Positions 1-10,680 of a stretch of DNA of 20,515 nucleotides are shown here, one piece after another; position 1 is the first letter of the stretch; each line of letters begins with the position of its first letter. Source of the stretch: Utricularia gibba. Its lineage: Eukaryota > Streptophyta > Magnoliopsida > Lamiales > Lentibulariaceae. Both the position numbers and the translations under genes were made by a program. The stretch is taken from NCBI GenBank assembly GCA_002189035.1, contig NEEC01000351.1:1-20515 (forward strand), given 5' to 3'. The notes beneath the pieces were generated by a model that was not told the DNA's origin, ran no database searches, and saw only the letters and a list, made by a program, of their open reading frames with translations.

Positions 1-290
1 CTTTATATTTGATAAGGCGCTCTCGTGGGGCAACGGTATCGAGCAGGGTCGAGTCGAGCTCGGGCCCATAGTCATTTGTGGCTCGGCAAAAAACTTGATG
101 CATTTCTTAACGTTGGGTTTTAATTGGCTGCCTACATGGTTTCTCAAGGAAAAGCTTGTCGTTTTGGGCGGGTGATGTCGTTGTGAACTTCGTTCTGACC
201 CAAGGTCCTTCCACATCGGGTCCTACTCGACGAAAATCGTGCTGCACTTATTGAAGTTAGGATGTCATGAGCACCCAAAATGGTTTTCTC
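1..290 (+). repeat. Partial monomer at left edge
   Basis: The first copy enters just downstream of the anchor. It differs slightly from the consensus: TATATTTGATAAGGCGC where most copies have TATATCTGAGGAGGCGC, and GAGCAGGG for GAGAAGGAGG. A related GAGCAGG change appears in one right-hand copy near 19801, and TATATTTGA or TATATTGA forms recur at 19150-19770. Its linker near 207 is the short form. Confidence 0.9.
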
Positions 291-3200
291 AACCGCATGC
301 TTTATATCTGAGAGGCGCTCTCGTGGGCAACGGTATCGAGAAGGAGGTCGAGTCGAGCTCGGCCCATAGTCATTTGTGGCTCGGCAAAAAACTTGATGCA
401 TTTCTTAACGTTGGGTTTAATTGGCTGCCTACATGGTTTCTCAAGGAAAAGCTTGTCGTTTTTGGGCGGGTGATGTCGTTGTGAACTTCGTTCTGACCCA
501 AGGTTCCTTTGCCACATCGGGTCCTACTCGACGAAAATCGTGCTGCACTTATTGAAGTTAGGATGTCATAGCACCAAAATGGTTTTCTCAACCGCATGCT
601 TTATATCTGAGGACGCTCTCGTGGGCAACGGTATCGAGAAGGAGGTCGAGTCGAGCTCGGGCCCATAGTCATTTGTGCTCGGCAAAAAACTTGATGCATT
701 TCTTAACGTTGGGTTTTAATTGGCTGCCTACATGGTTTCTCAAGGAAAAGCTTGTCGTTTTTGGGCGGGTGATGTCGTTGTGAACTTCGTTCTGACCCAA
801 GGTTCGGTCTGACTCCTTTGCCACATCGGGTCTACTCGACGAAAATCGTGATGCACTTATTGAAGTTAGGATGTCATGAGCACCCAAAATGGTTTTCTCA
901 ACCGCATGCTTTATATCTGAGGAGGCGCTCTCGGGGCAACGGTATCGAGAAGGAGGTCGAGTCGAGCTCGGGCCCATAGTCATTTGTAGCTCGGCAAAAA
1001 ACTTGATGCATTTCTTAACGTTGGTTTTAATTGGCTGCCTACATGGTTTCTCAAGGAAAAGCTTGTCGTTTTTGGGCGGGTGATGTCGTTGTGAACTTCG
1101 TTCTGACCCAAGGTTCCTTGCCACATCGGGTCCTACTCGACGAAAATCGTGCTGCACTTATTGAAGTTAGGATGTCATGAGCACCAAATGGTTTTCTCAA
1201 CCGCATGCTTTATATCTGAGGAGGCGCTCTCGTGGGGCAACGGTATCGAAGGAGGTCGAGTCGAGCTCGGGCCCATAGTCATTTGTGCTCGGCAAAAAAC
1301 TTGATGCATTTCTTAACGTTGGGTTTTAATTGGCTGCCTACATGGTTTCTCAAGGAAAAGCTTGTCGTTTTTGGGCGGGTGATGTCGTTGTGAACTTCGT
1401 TCTGACCCAAGGTTCCTTGCCACATCGGGTCCTACTCGACGAAAATCGTGCTGCACTTATTGAAGTTAGGATGTCATGAGCACCAAAAATGGTTTTCTCA
1501 ACCGCATGCTTTATATCTGAGGAGGCGCTCTCGTGGGGCAACGGTATCGAGAAGGAGGTCGAGTCGAGCTCGGGCCATAGTCATTTGTGGCTCGGCAAAA
1601 AACTTGATGCATTTCTTAACGTTGGGTTTTAATTGGCTGCCTACATGGTTTCTCAAGGAAAAGCTTGTCGTTTTTGGGCGGGTGATGTCGTTGTGAACTT
1701 CGTTGACCCAAGGTTTGACTCCTTTGCCACATCGGGTCCTACTCGACGAAAATCGTGATGCACTTATTGAAGTTAGGATGTCATGAGCACCCAAAATGGT
1801 TTTCTCAACCGCATGCTTTATATCTGAGGAGGCGCTCTCGTGGGGCAACGGTATCGAGAAGGAGGTCGAGTCGAGCTCGGGCCCATAGTCATTTGTGGCT
1901 CGGCAAAAAACTTGATGCATTTCTTAACGTTGGGTTTTAATTGGCTGCCTACATGGTTTCTCAAGGAAAAGCTTGTCGTTTTTGGCGGGTGATGTCGTTG
2001 TGAACTTCGTTCTGACCCAAGGTTCCTTTGCCACATCGGGTCCTACTCGACGAAAATCGTGCTGCACTTATTGAAGTTAGGATGTCATGAGCACCCAAAA
2101 TGGTTTTCTCAACCGCATGCTTTATATCTGAGGAGGCGCTCTCGTGGGGCAACGGTATCGAGAAGGAGGTCGAGTCGAGCTCGGGCCATAGTCATTTGTG
2201 GCTCGGCAAAAAACTTGATGCATTTCTTAACGTTGGGTTTTAATTGGCTGCCTACATGGTTTCTCAAGGAAAAGCTTGTCGTTTTTGGGCGGGTGATGTC
2301 GTTGTGAACTTCGTTCTGACCCAAGGTTCCTTTGCCACATCGGGTCCTACTCGACGAAAATCGTGCTGCACTTATTGAAGTTAGGATGTCATGAGCACCC
2401 AAAATGGTTTTCTCAACCGCATGCTTTATATCTGAGGAGGCGCTCTCGTGGGGCAACGGTATCGAGAAGGAGGTCGAGTCGAGCTCGGGCCCATAGTCAT
2501 TTGTGGCTCGGCAAAAAACTTGATGCATTTCTTAACGTTGGGTTTTAATTGGCTGCCTACATGGTTTCTCAAGGAAAAGCTTGTCGTTTTTGGCGGGTGA
2601 TGTCGTTGTGAACTTCGTTCTGACCCAAGGTTCGGTCTGACTCCTTTGCCACATCGGGTCCTACTCGACGAAAATCGTGATGCACTTATTGAAGTTAGGA
2701 TGTCATAAGCACCCAAAATGGTTTTCTCAACCGCATGCTTTATATCTGAGGAGGCGCTCTCGTGGGGCAACGGTATCGAGAAGGAGGTCGAGTCGAGCTC
2801 GGGCCCATAGTCATTTGTAGCTCGGCAAAAAACTTGATGCATTTCTTAACGTTGGGTTTTAATTGGCTGCCTACATGGTTTCTCAAGGAAAAGCTTGTCG
2901 TTTTTGGGCGGGTGATGTCGTTGTGAACTTCGTTCTGACCCAAGGTTGCCACATCGGGTCCTACTCGACGAAAATCGTGCTGCACTTATTGAAGTTAGGA
3001 TGTCATGAGCACCCAAAATGGTTTTCTCAACCGCATGCTTTATATCTGAGGAGGCGCTCTCGTGGGGCAACGGTATCGAGAAGGAGGTCGAGTCGAGCTC
3101 GGGCCCATAGTCATTTGTGCTCGGCAAAAAACTTGATGCATTTCTTAACGTTGGGTTTTAATTGGCTGCCTACATGGTTTCTCAAGGAAAAGCTTGTCGT

Positions 3201-3640
3201 TTTTGGGCGGGTGATGTCGTTGTGAACTTCGTTCTGACCCAAGGTTCGCCACATCGGGTCCTACTCGACGAAAATCGTGCTGCACTTATTGAAGTTAGGA
3301 TGTCATGAGCACCCAAAATGGTTTTCTCAACCGCATGCTTTATATCTGAGGAGGCGCTCTCGTGGGGCAACGGTATCGAGAAGGAGGTCGAGTCGAGCTC
3401 GGGCCCATAGTCATTTGTAGCTCGGCAAAAAACTTGATGCATTTCTTAACGTTGGGTTTTAATTGGCTGCCTACATGGTTTCTCAAGGAAAAGCTTGTCG
3501 TTTTTGGGCGGGTGATGTCGTTGTGAACTTCGTTCTGACCCAAGGTTCGGTGACTCTTTGCCACATCGGGTCCTACTCGACGAAATCGTGCTGCACTTAT
3601 TGAAGTTAGGATGTCATGAGCACCAAAAATGGTTTTCTCA
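207..3640 (+). repeat. Trimeric higher-order repeat, about 0.91 kb, four periods
   Basis: Linker states in order are short, short, long, four times over: near 207, 512, 803; 1113, 1413, 1713; 2023, 2327, 2630; 2945, 3245, 3545. The long members at 1713 and 3545 are slightly shortened forms. The CGTG(A/C)TGC site follows the same beat as C, C, A for three periods; the fourth reads C, C, C. Distances between equivalent anchors are 905-922 bp (for example 291 to 1199, 1199 to 2111, 900 to 1807). Two independent markers sharing a period of three is the usual sign of a higher-order unit amplified as a block. The other variable sites do not keep the period cleanly, so the trimer has been eroded by later exchange. 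Confidence 0.65.
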
Positions 3641-4481
3641 ACCGCATGCTTTATATCTGAGGAGGCGCTCTCGTGGGCAACGGTATCGAGAAGGAGGTCG
3701 AGTCGAGCTCGGGCCCATAGTCATTTGTGCTCGGCAAAAAACTTGATGCATTTCTTAACGTTGGGTTTTAATTGGCTGCCTACATGGTTTCTCAAGGAAA
3801 AGCTTGTCGTTTTTGGGCGGGTGATGTCGTTGTGAACTTCGTTCTGACCCAAGGTTCGGTCTGACTCCTTTGCCACATCGGGTCCTACTCGACGAAAATC
3901 GTGCTGCACTTATTGAAGTTAGGATGTCATGAGCACCCAAAATGGTTTTCTCAACCGCATGCTTTATATCTGAGGAGGCGCTCTCGTGGGGCAACGGTAT
4001 CGAGAAGGAGGTCGAGTCGAGCTCGGGCCCATAGTCATTTGTGCTCGGCAAAAAACTTGATGCATTTCTTAACGTTGGTTTTTAATTGGCTGCCTACATG
4101 GTTTCTCAAGGAAAAGCTTGTCGTTTTTGGGCGGGTGATGTCGTTGTGAACTTCGTTCTGACCCAAGGTTCGGTCTGACTCCTTTGCCCATCGGGTCCTA
4201 CTCGACGAAAATCGTGCTGCACTTATTGAAGTTAGGATGTCATGAGCACCCAAAATGGTTTTCTCAACCGCATGCTTTATATCTGAGGAGGCGCTCTCGT
4301 GGGGCAACGGTATCGAGAAGGAGGTCGAGTCGAGCTCGGGCCCATAGTCATTTGTGGCTCGGCAAAAAACTTGATGCATTTCTTAACGTTGGGTTTTAAT
4401 TGGCTGCCTACATGGTTTCTCAAGGAAAAGCTTGTCGTTTTTGGGCGGGTGATGTCGTTGTGAACTTCGTTCTGACCCAAG

Positions 4482-6092
4482 GTTCCTTTGCCACATCGGG
4501 TCCTACTCGACGAAAATCGTGCTGCACTTATTGAAGTTAGGATGTCATGAGCACCCAAAATGGTTTTCTCAACCGCATGCTTTATATCTGAGGAGGCGCT
4601 CTCGTGGGGCAACGGTATCGAGAAGGAGGTCGAGTCGAGCTCGGGCCATAGTCATTTGTGGCTCGGCAAAAAACTTGATGCATTTCTTAACGTTGGGTTT
4701 TAATTGGCTGCCTACATGGTTTCTCAAGGAAAAGCTTGTCGTTTTTGGCGGGTGATGTCGTTGTGAACTTCGTTCTGACCAAGGTACATCGGGTCCTACT
4801 CGACGAAAATCGTGCTGCACTTATTGAAGTTAGGATGTCATGAGCACCCAAAATGGTTTTCTCAACCGCATGCTTTATATCTGAGGAGGCGCTCTCGTGG
4901 GGCAACGGTATCGAGAAGGAGGTCGAGTCGAGCTCGGGCCCATAGTCATTTGTGCTCGGCAAAAAACTTGATGCATTTCTTAACGTTGGGTTTTAATTGG
5001 CTGCCTACATGGTTTCTCAAGGAAAAGCTTGTCGTTTTGGGCGGGTGATGTCGTTGTGAACTTCGTTCTGACCCAAGGTTCGGTCTGACTCCTTTGCCAC
5101 ATCGGGTCCTACTCGACGAAAATCGTGATGCACTTATTGAAGTTAGGATGTCATCACCCAAAATGGTTTTCTCAACCGCATGCTTTATATCTGAGGAGGC
5201 TCTCGTGGGCAACGGTATCGAGAAGGAGGTCGAGTCGAGCTCGGGCCCATAGTCATTTGTAGCTCGGCAAAAAACTTGATGCATTTCTTAACGTTGGGTT
5301 TTAATTGGCTGCCTACATGGTTTCTCAAGGAAAAGCTTGTCGTTTTTGGGCGGGTGATGTCGTTGTGAACTTCGTTCTGACCCAAGGTTCCTTTGCCACA
5401 TCGGGTCCTACTCGACGAAAATCGTGCTGCACTTATTGAAGTTAGGATGTCATGAGCACCCAAAATGGTTTTCTCAACCGCATGCTTTATATCTGAGGAG
5501 GCGCTCTCGTGGGGCAACGGTATCGAGAAGGAGGTCGAGTCGAGCTCGGCCCATAGTCATTTGTAGCTCGGCAAAAAACTTGATGCATTTCTTAACGTTG
5601 GGTTTTAATTGGCTGCCTACATGGTTTCTCAAGGAAAAGCTTGTCGTTTTTGGGCGGGTGATGTCGTTGTGAACTTCGTTCTGACCCAAGGTTCTTTGCC
5701 ACATCGGGTCCTACTCGACGAAAATCGTGCTGCACTTATTGAAGTTAGGATGTCATGAGCACCCAAAATGGTTTTCTCAACCGCATGCTTTATATCTGAG
5801 GAGGCGCTCTCGTGGGGCAACGGTATCGAGAAGGAGGTCGAGTCGAGCTCGGCCCATAGTCATTTGTGGCTCGGCAAAAAACTTGATGCATTTCTTAACG
5901 TTGGGTTTTAATTGGCTGCCTACATGGTTTCTCAAGGAAAAGCTTGTCGTTTTTGGGCGGGTGATGTCGTTGTGAACTTCGTTCTGACCCAAGGTTCGGT
6001 CTGACTCCTTTGCCACATCGGGTCCTACTCGACGAAATCGTGATGCACTTATTGAAGTTAGGATGTCATGAGCACCCAAAATGGTTTTCTCA
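4482..6092 (+). repeat. Second stretch of the trimeric higher-order pattern, two periods
   Basis: After two successive long-linker monomers (linkers near 3856 and 4169) the short, short, long order resumes at 4482, 4784, 5079 and 5388, 5691, 5996, again with C, C, A at the CGTG(A/C)TGC site. The first trimer here, with anchors 4571, 4864 and 5174, also matches the trimer at 291, 590 and 900 at a third marker: GTGG, GTG and GTAG before CTCGG, in that order. After 6092 long-linker monomers dominate and the period of three is lost. Confidence 0.55.
5476..6091 (+). repeat. Adjacent monomer pair sharing a private variant
   Basis: Both copies read CTCGGCCCATAG, one G fewer than the common CTCGGGCCCATAG, which removes the ApaI palindrome while keeping the SacI site. 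The same loss is seen elsewhere only sporadically (near 358 and 12983). Adjacent sharing of a rare state fits local unequal exchange or conversion, although a recurrent run-length error could also produce it. Confidence 0.4.
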
Positions 6093-7959
6093 ACCGCATG
6101 CTTTATATCTGAGGAGGCGCTCGTGGGGCAACGGTATCGAGAAGGAGGTCGAGTCGAGCTCGGGCCCATAGTCATTTGTGGCTCGGCAAAAAACTTGATG
6201 CATTTCTTAACGTTGGGTTTTAATTGGCTGCCTACATGGTTTCTCAAGGAAAAGCTTGTCGTTTTTGGGCGGGTGATGTCGTTGTGAACTTCGTTCTGAC
6301 CCAAGGTTCGGTCTGACTCCTTTGCCACATCGGGTCCTACTCGACGAAAATCGTGCTGCACTTATTGAAGTTAGGATGTCATGAGCACCCAAAATGGTTT
6401 TCTCAACCGCATGCTTTATATCTGAGGAGGCGCTCTCGTGGGGCAACGGTATCGAGAAGGAGGTCGAGTCGAGCTCGGGCCCATAGTCATTTGTGGCTCG
6501 GCAAAAAACTTGATGCATTTCTTAACGTTGGGTTTTAATTGGCTGCCTACATGGTTTCTCAAGGAAAAGCTTGTCGTTTTTGGGCGGGTGATGTCGTTGT
6601 GAACTTCGTTCTGACCAAGGTTCGGTCTGACTCCTTTGCCACATCGGGTCCTACTCGACGAAAATCGTGATGCACTTATTGAAGTTAGGATGTCATGAGC
6701 ACCCAAAATGGTTTTCTCAACCGCATGCTTTATATCTGAGGAGGCGCTCTCGTGGGGCAACGGTATCGAGAAGGAGGTCGAGTCGAGCTCGGGCCCATAG
6801 TCATTTGTGCTCGGCAAAAAACTTGATGCATTTCTTAACGTTGGGTTTTAATTGGCTGCCTACATGGTTTCTCAAGGAAAAGCTTGTCGTTTTTGGGCGG
6901 GTGATGTCGTTGTGAACTTCGTTCTGACCCAAGGTTCTTTGCCACATCGGGTCCTACTCGACGAAAATCGTGCTGCACTTATTGAAGTTAGGATGTCATG
7001 AGCACCCAAAATGGTTTTCTCAACCGCATGCTTTATATCTGAGGAGGCGCTCTCGTGGGGCAACGGTATCGAGAGGAGGTCGAGTCGAGCTCGGGCCCAT
7101 AGTCATTTGTAGCTCGGCAAAAACTTGATGCATTTCTTAACGTTGGGTTTTAATTGGCTGCCTACATGGTTTCTCAAGGAAAAGCTTGTCGTTTTTGGGC
7201 GGGTGATGTCGTTGTGAACTTCGTTCTGACCCAAGGTTCGGTCTGACTCCTTTGCCACATCGGGTCCTACTCGACGAAAATCGTGCTGCACTTATTGAAG
7301 TTAGGATGTCATGAGCACCAAAATGGTTTTCTCAACCGCATGCTTTATATCTGAGGAGGCGCTCTCGTGGGGCAACGGTATCGAGAAGGAGGTCGAGTCG
7401 AGCTCGGGCCCATAGTCATTTGTGCTCGGCAAAAAACTTGATGCATTTCTTAACGTTGGGTTTTAATTGGCTGCCTACATGGTTTCTCAAGGAAAAGCTT
7501 GTCGTTTTTGGGCGGGTGATGTCGTTGTGAACTTCGTTCTGACCCAAGGTTCGGTCTGACTCCTTTGCCACATCGGGTCCTACTCGACGAAAATCGTGCT
7601 GCACTTATTGAAGTTAGGATGTCATAAGCACCCAAAATGGTTTTCTCAACGCATGCTTTATATCTGAGGAGGCGCTCTCGTGGGCAACGGTATCGAGAAG
7701 GAGGTCGAGTCGAGCTCGGGCCCATAGTCATTTGTGCTCGGCAAAAAACTTGATGCATTTCTTAACGTTGGGTTTTAATTGGCTGCCTACATGGTTTCTC
7801 AAGGAAAAGCTTGTCGTTTTTGGGCGGGTGATGTCGTTGTGAACTTCGTTCTGACCCAAGGTTCGGTCTGACTCCTTTGCCACATCGGGTCCTACTCGAC
7901 GAAAATCGTGATGCACTTATTGAAGTTAGGATGTCATGAGCACCCAAAATGGTTTTCTC

Positions 7960-8274
7960 AACCGCATGCTTTATATCTGAGGAGGCGCTCTCGTGGGGCA
8001 ACGGTATCGAGAAGGAGGTCGAGTCGAGCTCGGGCCCATAGTCATTTGTGGCTCGGCAAAAAACTTGATGCATTTCTTAACGTTGGGTTTTAATTGGCTG
8101 CCTACATGGTTTCTCAAGGAAAAGCTTGTCGTTTTTGGGCGGGTGATGTCGTTGTGAACTTCGTTCTGACCCAAGGTTCGGTCTGACTCCTTTGCCACAT
8201 CGGGTCCTACTCGACGAAAATCGTGATGCACTTATTGAAGTTAGGATGTCATGAGCACCCAAAATGGTTTTCTC
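7960..8274 (+). repeat. Reference full-length monomer (315 bp)
   Basis: I chose this copy as reference because it has the maximum regular length and no visible deletion. From the anchor at 7960 it runs through a SphI palindrome GCATGC (7964-7969), a purine-rich stretch (GAGAAGGAGG), adjacent palindromes GAGCTC (8026-8031, SacI) and GGGCCC (8032-8037, ApaI), ATGCAT (8068-8073, NsiI), AAGCTT (8122-8127, HindIII), a T5 then G/C-rich run, and the full linker between AAGG and CCACATCGGG (8173-8202). It then passes an A/C-variable site (CGTGATGC) to the A-rich CACCCAAAATGG motif. By hand count it has 153 G or C in 315 and 19 CpG dinucleotides. Short A- and T-tracts are spread along it, which could favour curvature, but I did not calculate that. 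Confidence 0.92.
8173..8194 (+). repeat. Variable linker of the monomer (deletion-prone site), full-length form
   Basis: Between AAGG and TTTGCC the complete monomer carries TTCGGTCTGACTCC. In many other copies 10 bases are missing, giving AAGGTTCCTTTGCC. Other copies lose 3, 5, 11, or 14 and more bases at the same place, for example near 1713, 2945, 3245, 3545, 4784 and 9097. The segment is framed by the complementary tetramers AAGG and CCTT and lies beside a direct repeat of TCTGAC (8165-8170 and 8182-8187). Either could promote slippage, but both are short and no copy I saw shows the exact 17-bp loss expected from recombination between the two TCTGAC units. This site accounts for most of the difference between the ~302-305 and ~313-315 bp length classes. 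Confidence 0.85.
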
Positions 8275-10440
8275 AACCGCATGCTTTATATCTGAGGAGG
8301 CGCTCTCGTGGGCAACGGTATCGAGAAGGAGGTCGAGTCGAGCTCGGGCCCATAGTCATTTGTAGCTCGGCAAAAAACTTGATGCATTTCTTAACGTTGG
8401 GTTTTAATTGGCTGCCTACATGGTTTCTCAAGGAAAAGCTTGTCGTTTTTGGGCGGGTGATGTCGTTGTGAACTTCGTTCTGACCCAAGGTTCCTTTGCC
8501 ACATCGGGTCCTACTCGACGAAAATCGTGGCACTTATTGAAGTTAGGATGTCATGAGCACCCAAAATGGTTTTCTCAACCGCATGCTTTATATCTGAGGA
8601 GGCGCTCTCGTGGGGCAACGGTATCGAGAAGGAGGTCGAGTCGAGCTCGGGCCCATAGTCATTTGTAGCTCGGCAAAAAACTTGATGCATTTCTTAACGT
8701 TGGGTTTTAATTGGCTGCCTACATGGTTTCTCAAGGAAAAGCTTGTCGTTTTTGGGCGGGTGATGTCGTTGTGAACTTCGTTCTGACCCAAGGTTCCTTT
8801 GCCACATCGGGTCCTACTCGACGAAAATCGTGCTGCACTTATTGAAGTTAGGATGTCATGAGCACCCAAAATGGTTTTCTCAACCGCATGCTTTATATCT
8901 GAGGAGGCTCTCGTGGGGCAACGGTATCGAGAAGGAGGTCGAGTCGAGCTCGGGCCCATAGTCATTTGTAGCTCGGCAAAAAACTTGATGCATTTCTTAA
9001 CGTTGGGTTTTAATTGGCTGCCTACATGGTTTCTCAAGGAAAAGCTTGTCGTTTTTGGGCGGGTGATGTCGTTGTGAACTTCGTTCTGACCCAAGGTTCG
9101 CCACATCGGGTCCTACTCGACGAAAATCGTGCTGCACTTATTGAAGTTAGGATGTCATGAGCACCCAAAATGGTTTTCTCAACCGCATGCTTTATATCTG
9201 AGGAGGCGCTCTCGTGGGGCAACGGTATCGAGAAGGAGGTCGAGTCGAGCTCGGGCCCATAGTCATTTGTAGCTCGGCAAAAAACTTGATGCATTTCTTA
9301 ACGTTGGGTTTTAATTGGCTGCCTACATGGTTTCTCAAGGAAAAGCTTGTCGTTTTTGGGCGGGTGATGTCGTTGTGAACTTCGTTCTGACCCAAGGTTC
9401 GGTCTGACTCCTTTGCCACATCGGGTCCTACTCGACGAAAATCGTGATGCACTTATTGAAGTTAGGATGTCATGAGCACCCAAAATGGTTTTCTCAACCG
9501 CATGCTTTATATCTGAGGAGGCGCTCTCGTGGGGCAACGGTATCGAGAAGGAGGTCGAGTCGAGCTCGGGCCCATAGTCATTTGTAGCTCGGCAAAAAAC
9601 TTGATGCATTTCTTAACGTTGGGTTTTAATTGGCTGCCTACATGGTTTCTCAAGGAAAAGCTTGTCGTTTTTGGGCGGTGATGTCGTTGTGAACTTCGTT
9701 CTGACCCAAGGTTCGGTCTGACTCCTTTGCCACATCGGGTCCTACTCGACGAAAATCGTGATGCACTTATTGAAGTTAGGATGTCATGAGCACCCAAAAT
9801 GGTTTTCTCAACCGCATGCTTTATATCTGAGGAGGCGCTCTCGTGGGGCAACGGTATCGAGAAGGAGGTCGAGTCGAGCTCGGGCCCATAGTCATTTGTG
9901 CTCGGCAAAAAACTTGATGCATTTCTTAACGTTGGGTTTTAATTGGCTGCCTACATGGTTTCTCAAGGAAAAGCTTGTCGTTTTTGGGCGGGTGATGTCG
10001 TTGTGAACTTCGTTCTGACCCAAGGTTCGGTCTGACTCCTTTGCCACATCGGGTCCTACTCGACGAAAATCGTGCTGCACTTATTGAAGTTAGGATGTCA
10101 TGAGCACCCAAAATGGTTTTCTCAACCGCATGCTTTATATCTGAGGAGGCGCTCTCGTGGGGCAACGGTATCGAGAAGGAGGTCGAGTCGAGCTCGGGCC
10201 CATAGTCATTTGTAGCTCGGCAAAAAACTTGATGCATTTCTTAACGTTGGGTTTTAATTGGCTGCCTACATGGTTTCTCAAGGAAAAGCTTGTCGTTTTT
10301 GGGCGGTGATGTCGTTGTGAACTTCGTTCTGACCCACGGTGACTCCTTTGCCACATCGGGTCCTACTCGACGAAAATCGTGATGCACTTATTGAAGTTAG
10401 GATGTCATAAGCACCCAAAATGGTTTTCTCAACCGCATGC

Positions 10441-10640
10441 GTTGTGAACTATCTCGAGGAGGCTCATCGTGGGGCTTTAATCTGGTATCGAGAAGGAGGT
10501 CGAGTCGAGCTCGGTGGCTCCATATGTCAACGTTGGGTGTAGCTCGGGCATAAAAACTTGATGCATTTCTTAACGTTGGGGCTCTTGGTAATTGGCTGCC
10601 TACATGGTCTTCTTTCAACGGAAAAGCTTTGTCGTTTTTG
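10441..10640 (+). repeat. Isolated internally scrambled monomer
   Basis: The interval between anchors 10431 and 10769 is 338 bp, the only one longer than 315 in the otherwise ordered left two-thirds. Directly after the anchor, GTTGTGAAC, which belongs near the 3' part of the monomer, replaces CTTTAT. Further on, TTTAAT, GTGGCTC and CAACGTTGGG appear out of place before the normal order resumes by AAAAGCTTTGTCG. All inserted pieces derive from the monomer itself. The GAGCTC site survives near 10506, and the neighbours on both sides are normal. Confidence 0.8.
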
Positions 10641-10680
10641 GGCGGGTGATGTCGTTGTGAACTTCGTTCTGACCCAAGGT

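Larger units (their letters stand above)
291..10430 (+). repeat. Regular array block A, about 33 ordered monomers
   Basis: Anchor positions are 291, 590, 900, 1199, 1500, 1807, 2111, 2415, 2729, 3029, 3329, 3640, 3953, 4266, 4571, 4864, 5174, 5476, 5779, 6092, 6405, 6719, 7022, 7334, 7648 (anchor lacks one C), 7960, 8275, 8577, 8882, 9181, 9496, 9810, 10124 and 10431. Intervals run from 293 to 315 bp. Copies are nearly identical apart from four recurring variable sites: linker length, CGTG(A/C)TGC, TTTGT(AG/GG/G)CTCGG, and TCAT(GA/AA/A)GC. The remainder of the variation is mostly one-base loss in short runs (GGGG to GGG, GGGCCC to GGCC, CCCAAAA to CCAAAA). Order is intact throughout, with no inversion or foreign insertion. 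Confidence 0.94.

Noticed and set aside
8002-8014. Resemblance of CGGTATCGAGAAG to a retrotransposon primer binding site (initiator Met tRNA type)
   Set aside because: Only GGTATC matches well, the following bases do not, and no long terminal repeat or coding remnant accompanies it.
8162-8180. CENP-B box
   Set aside because: TTCG occurs near here, but the required A and CGGG spacing is not met on either strand of the reference monomer.
8176-8190. Pol III B-box-like sequence GGTTCGGTCTGACTCC in the full linker
   Set aside because: It departs from the GGTTCGANTCC consensus at the key A, no A-box with suitable spacing was found upstream, and the site is deleted in many copies.
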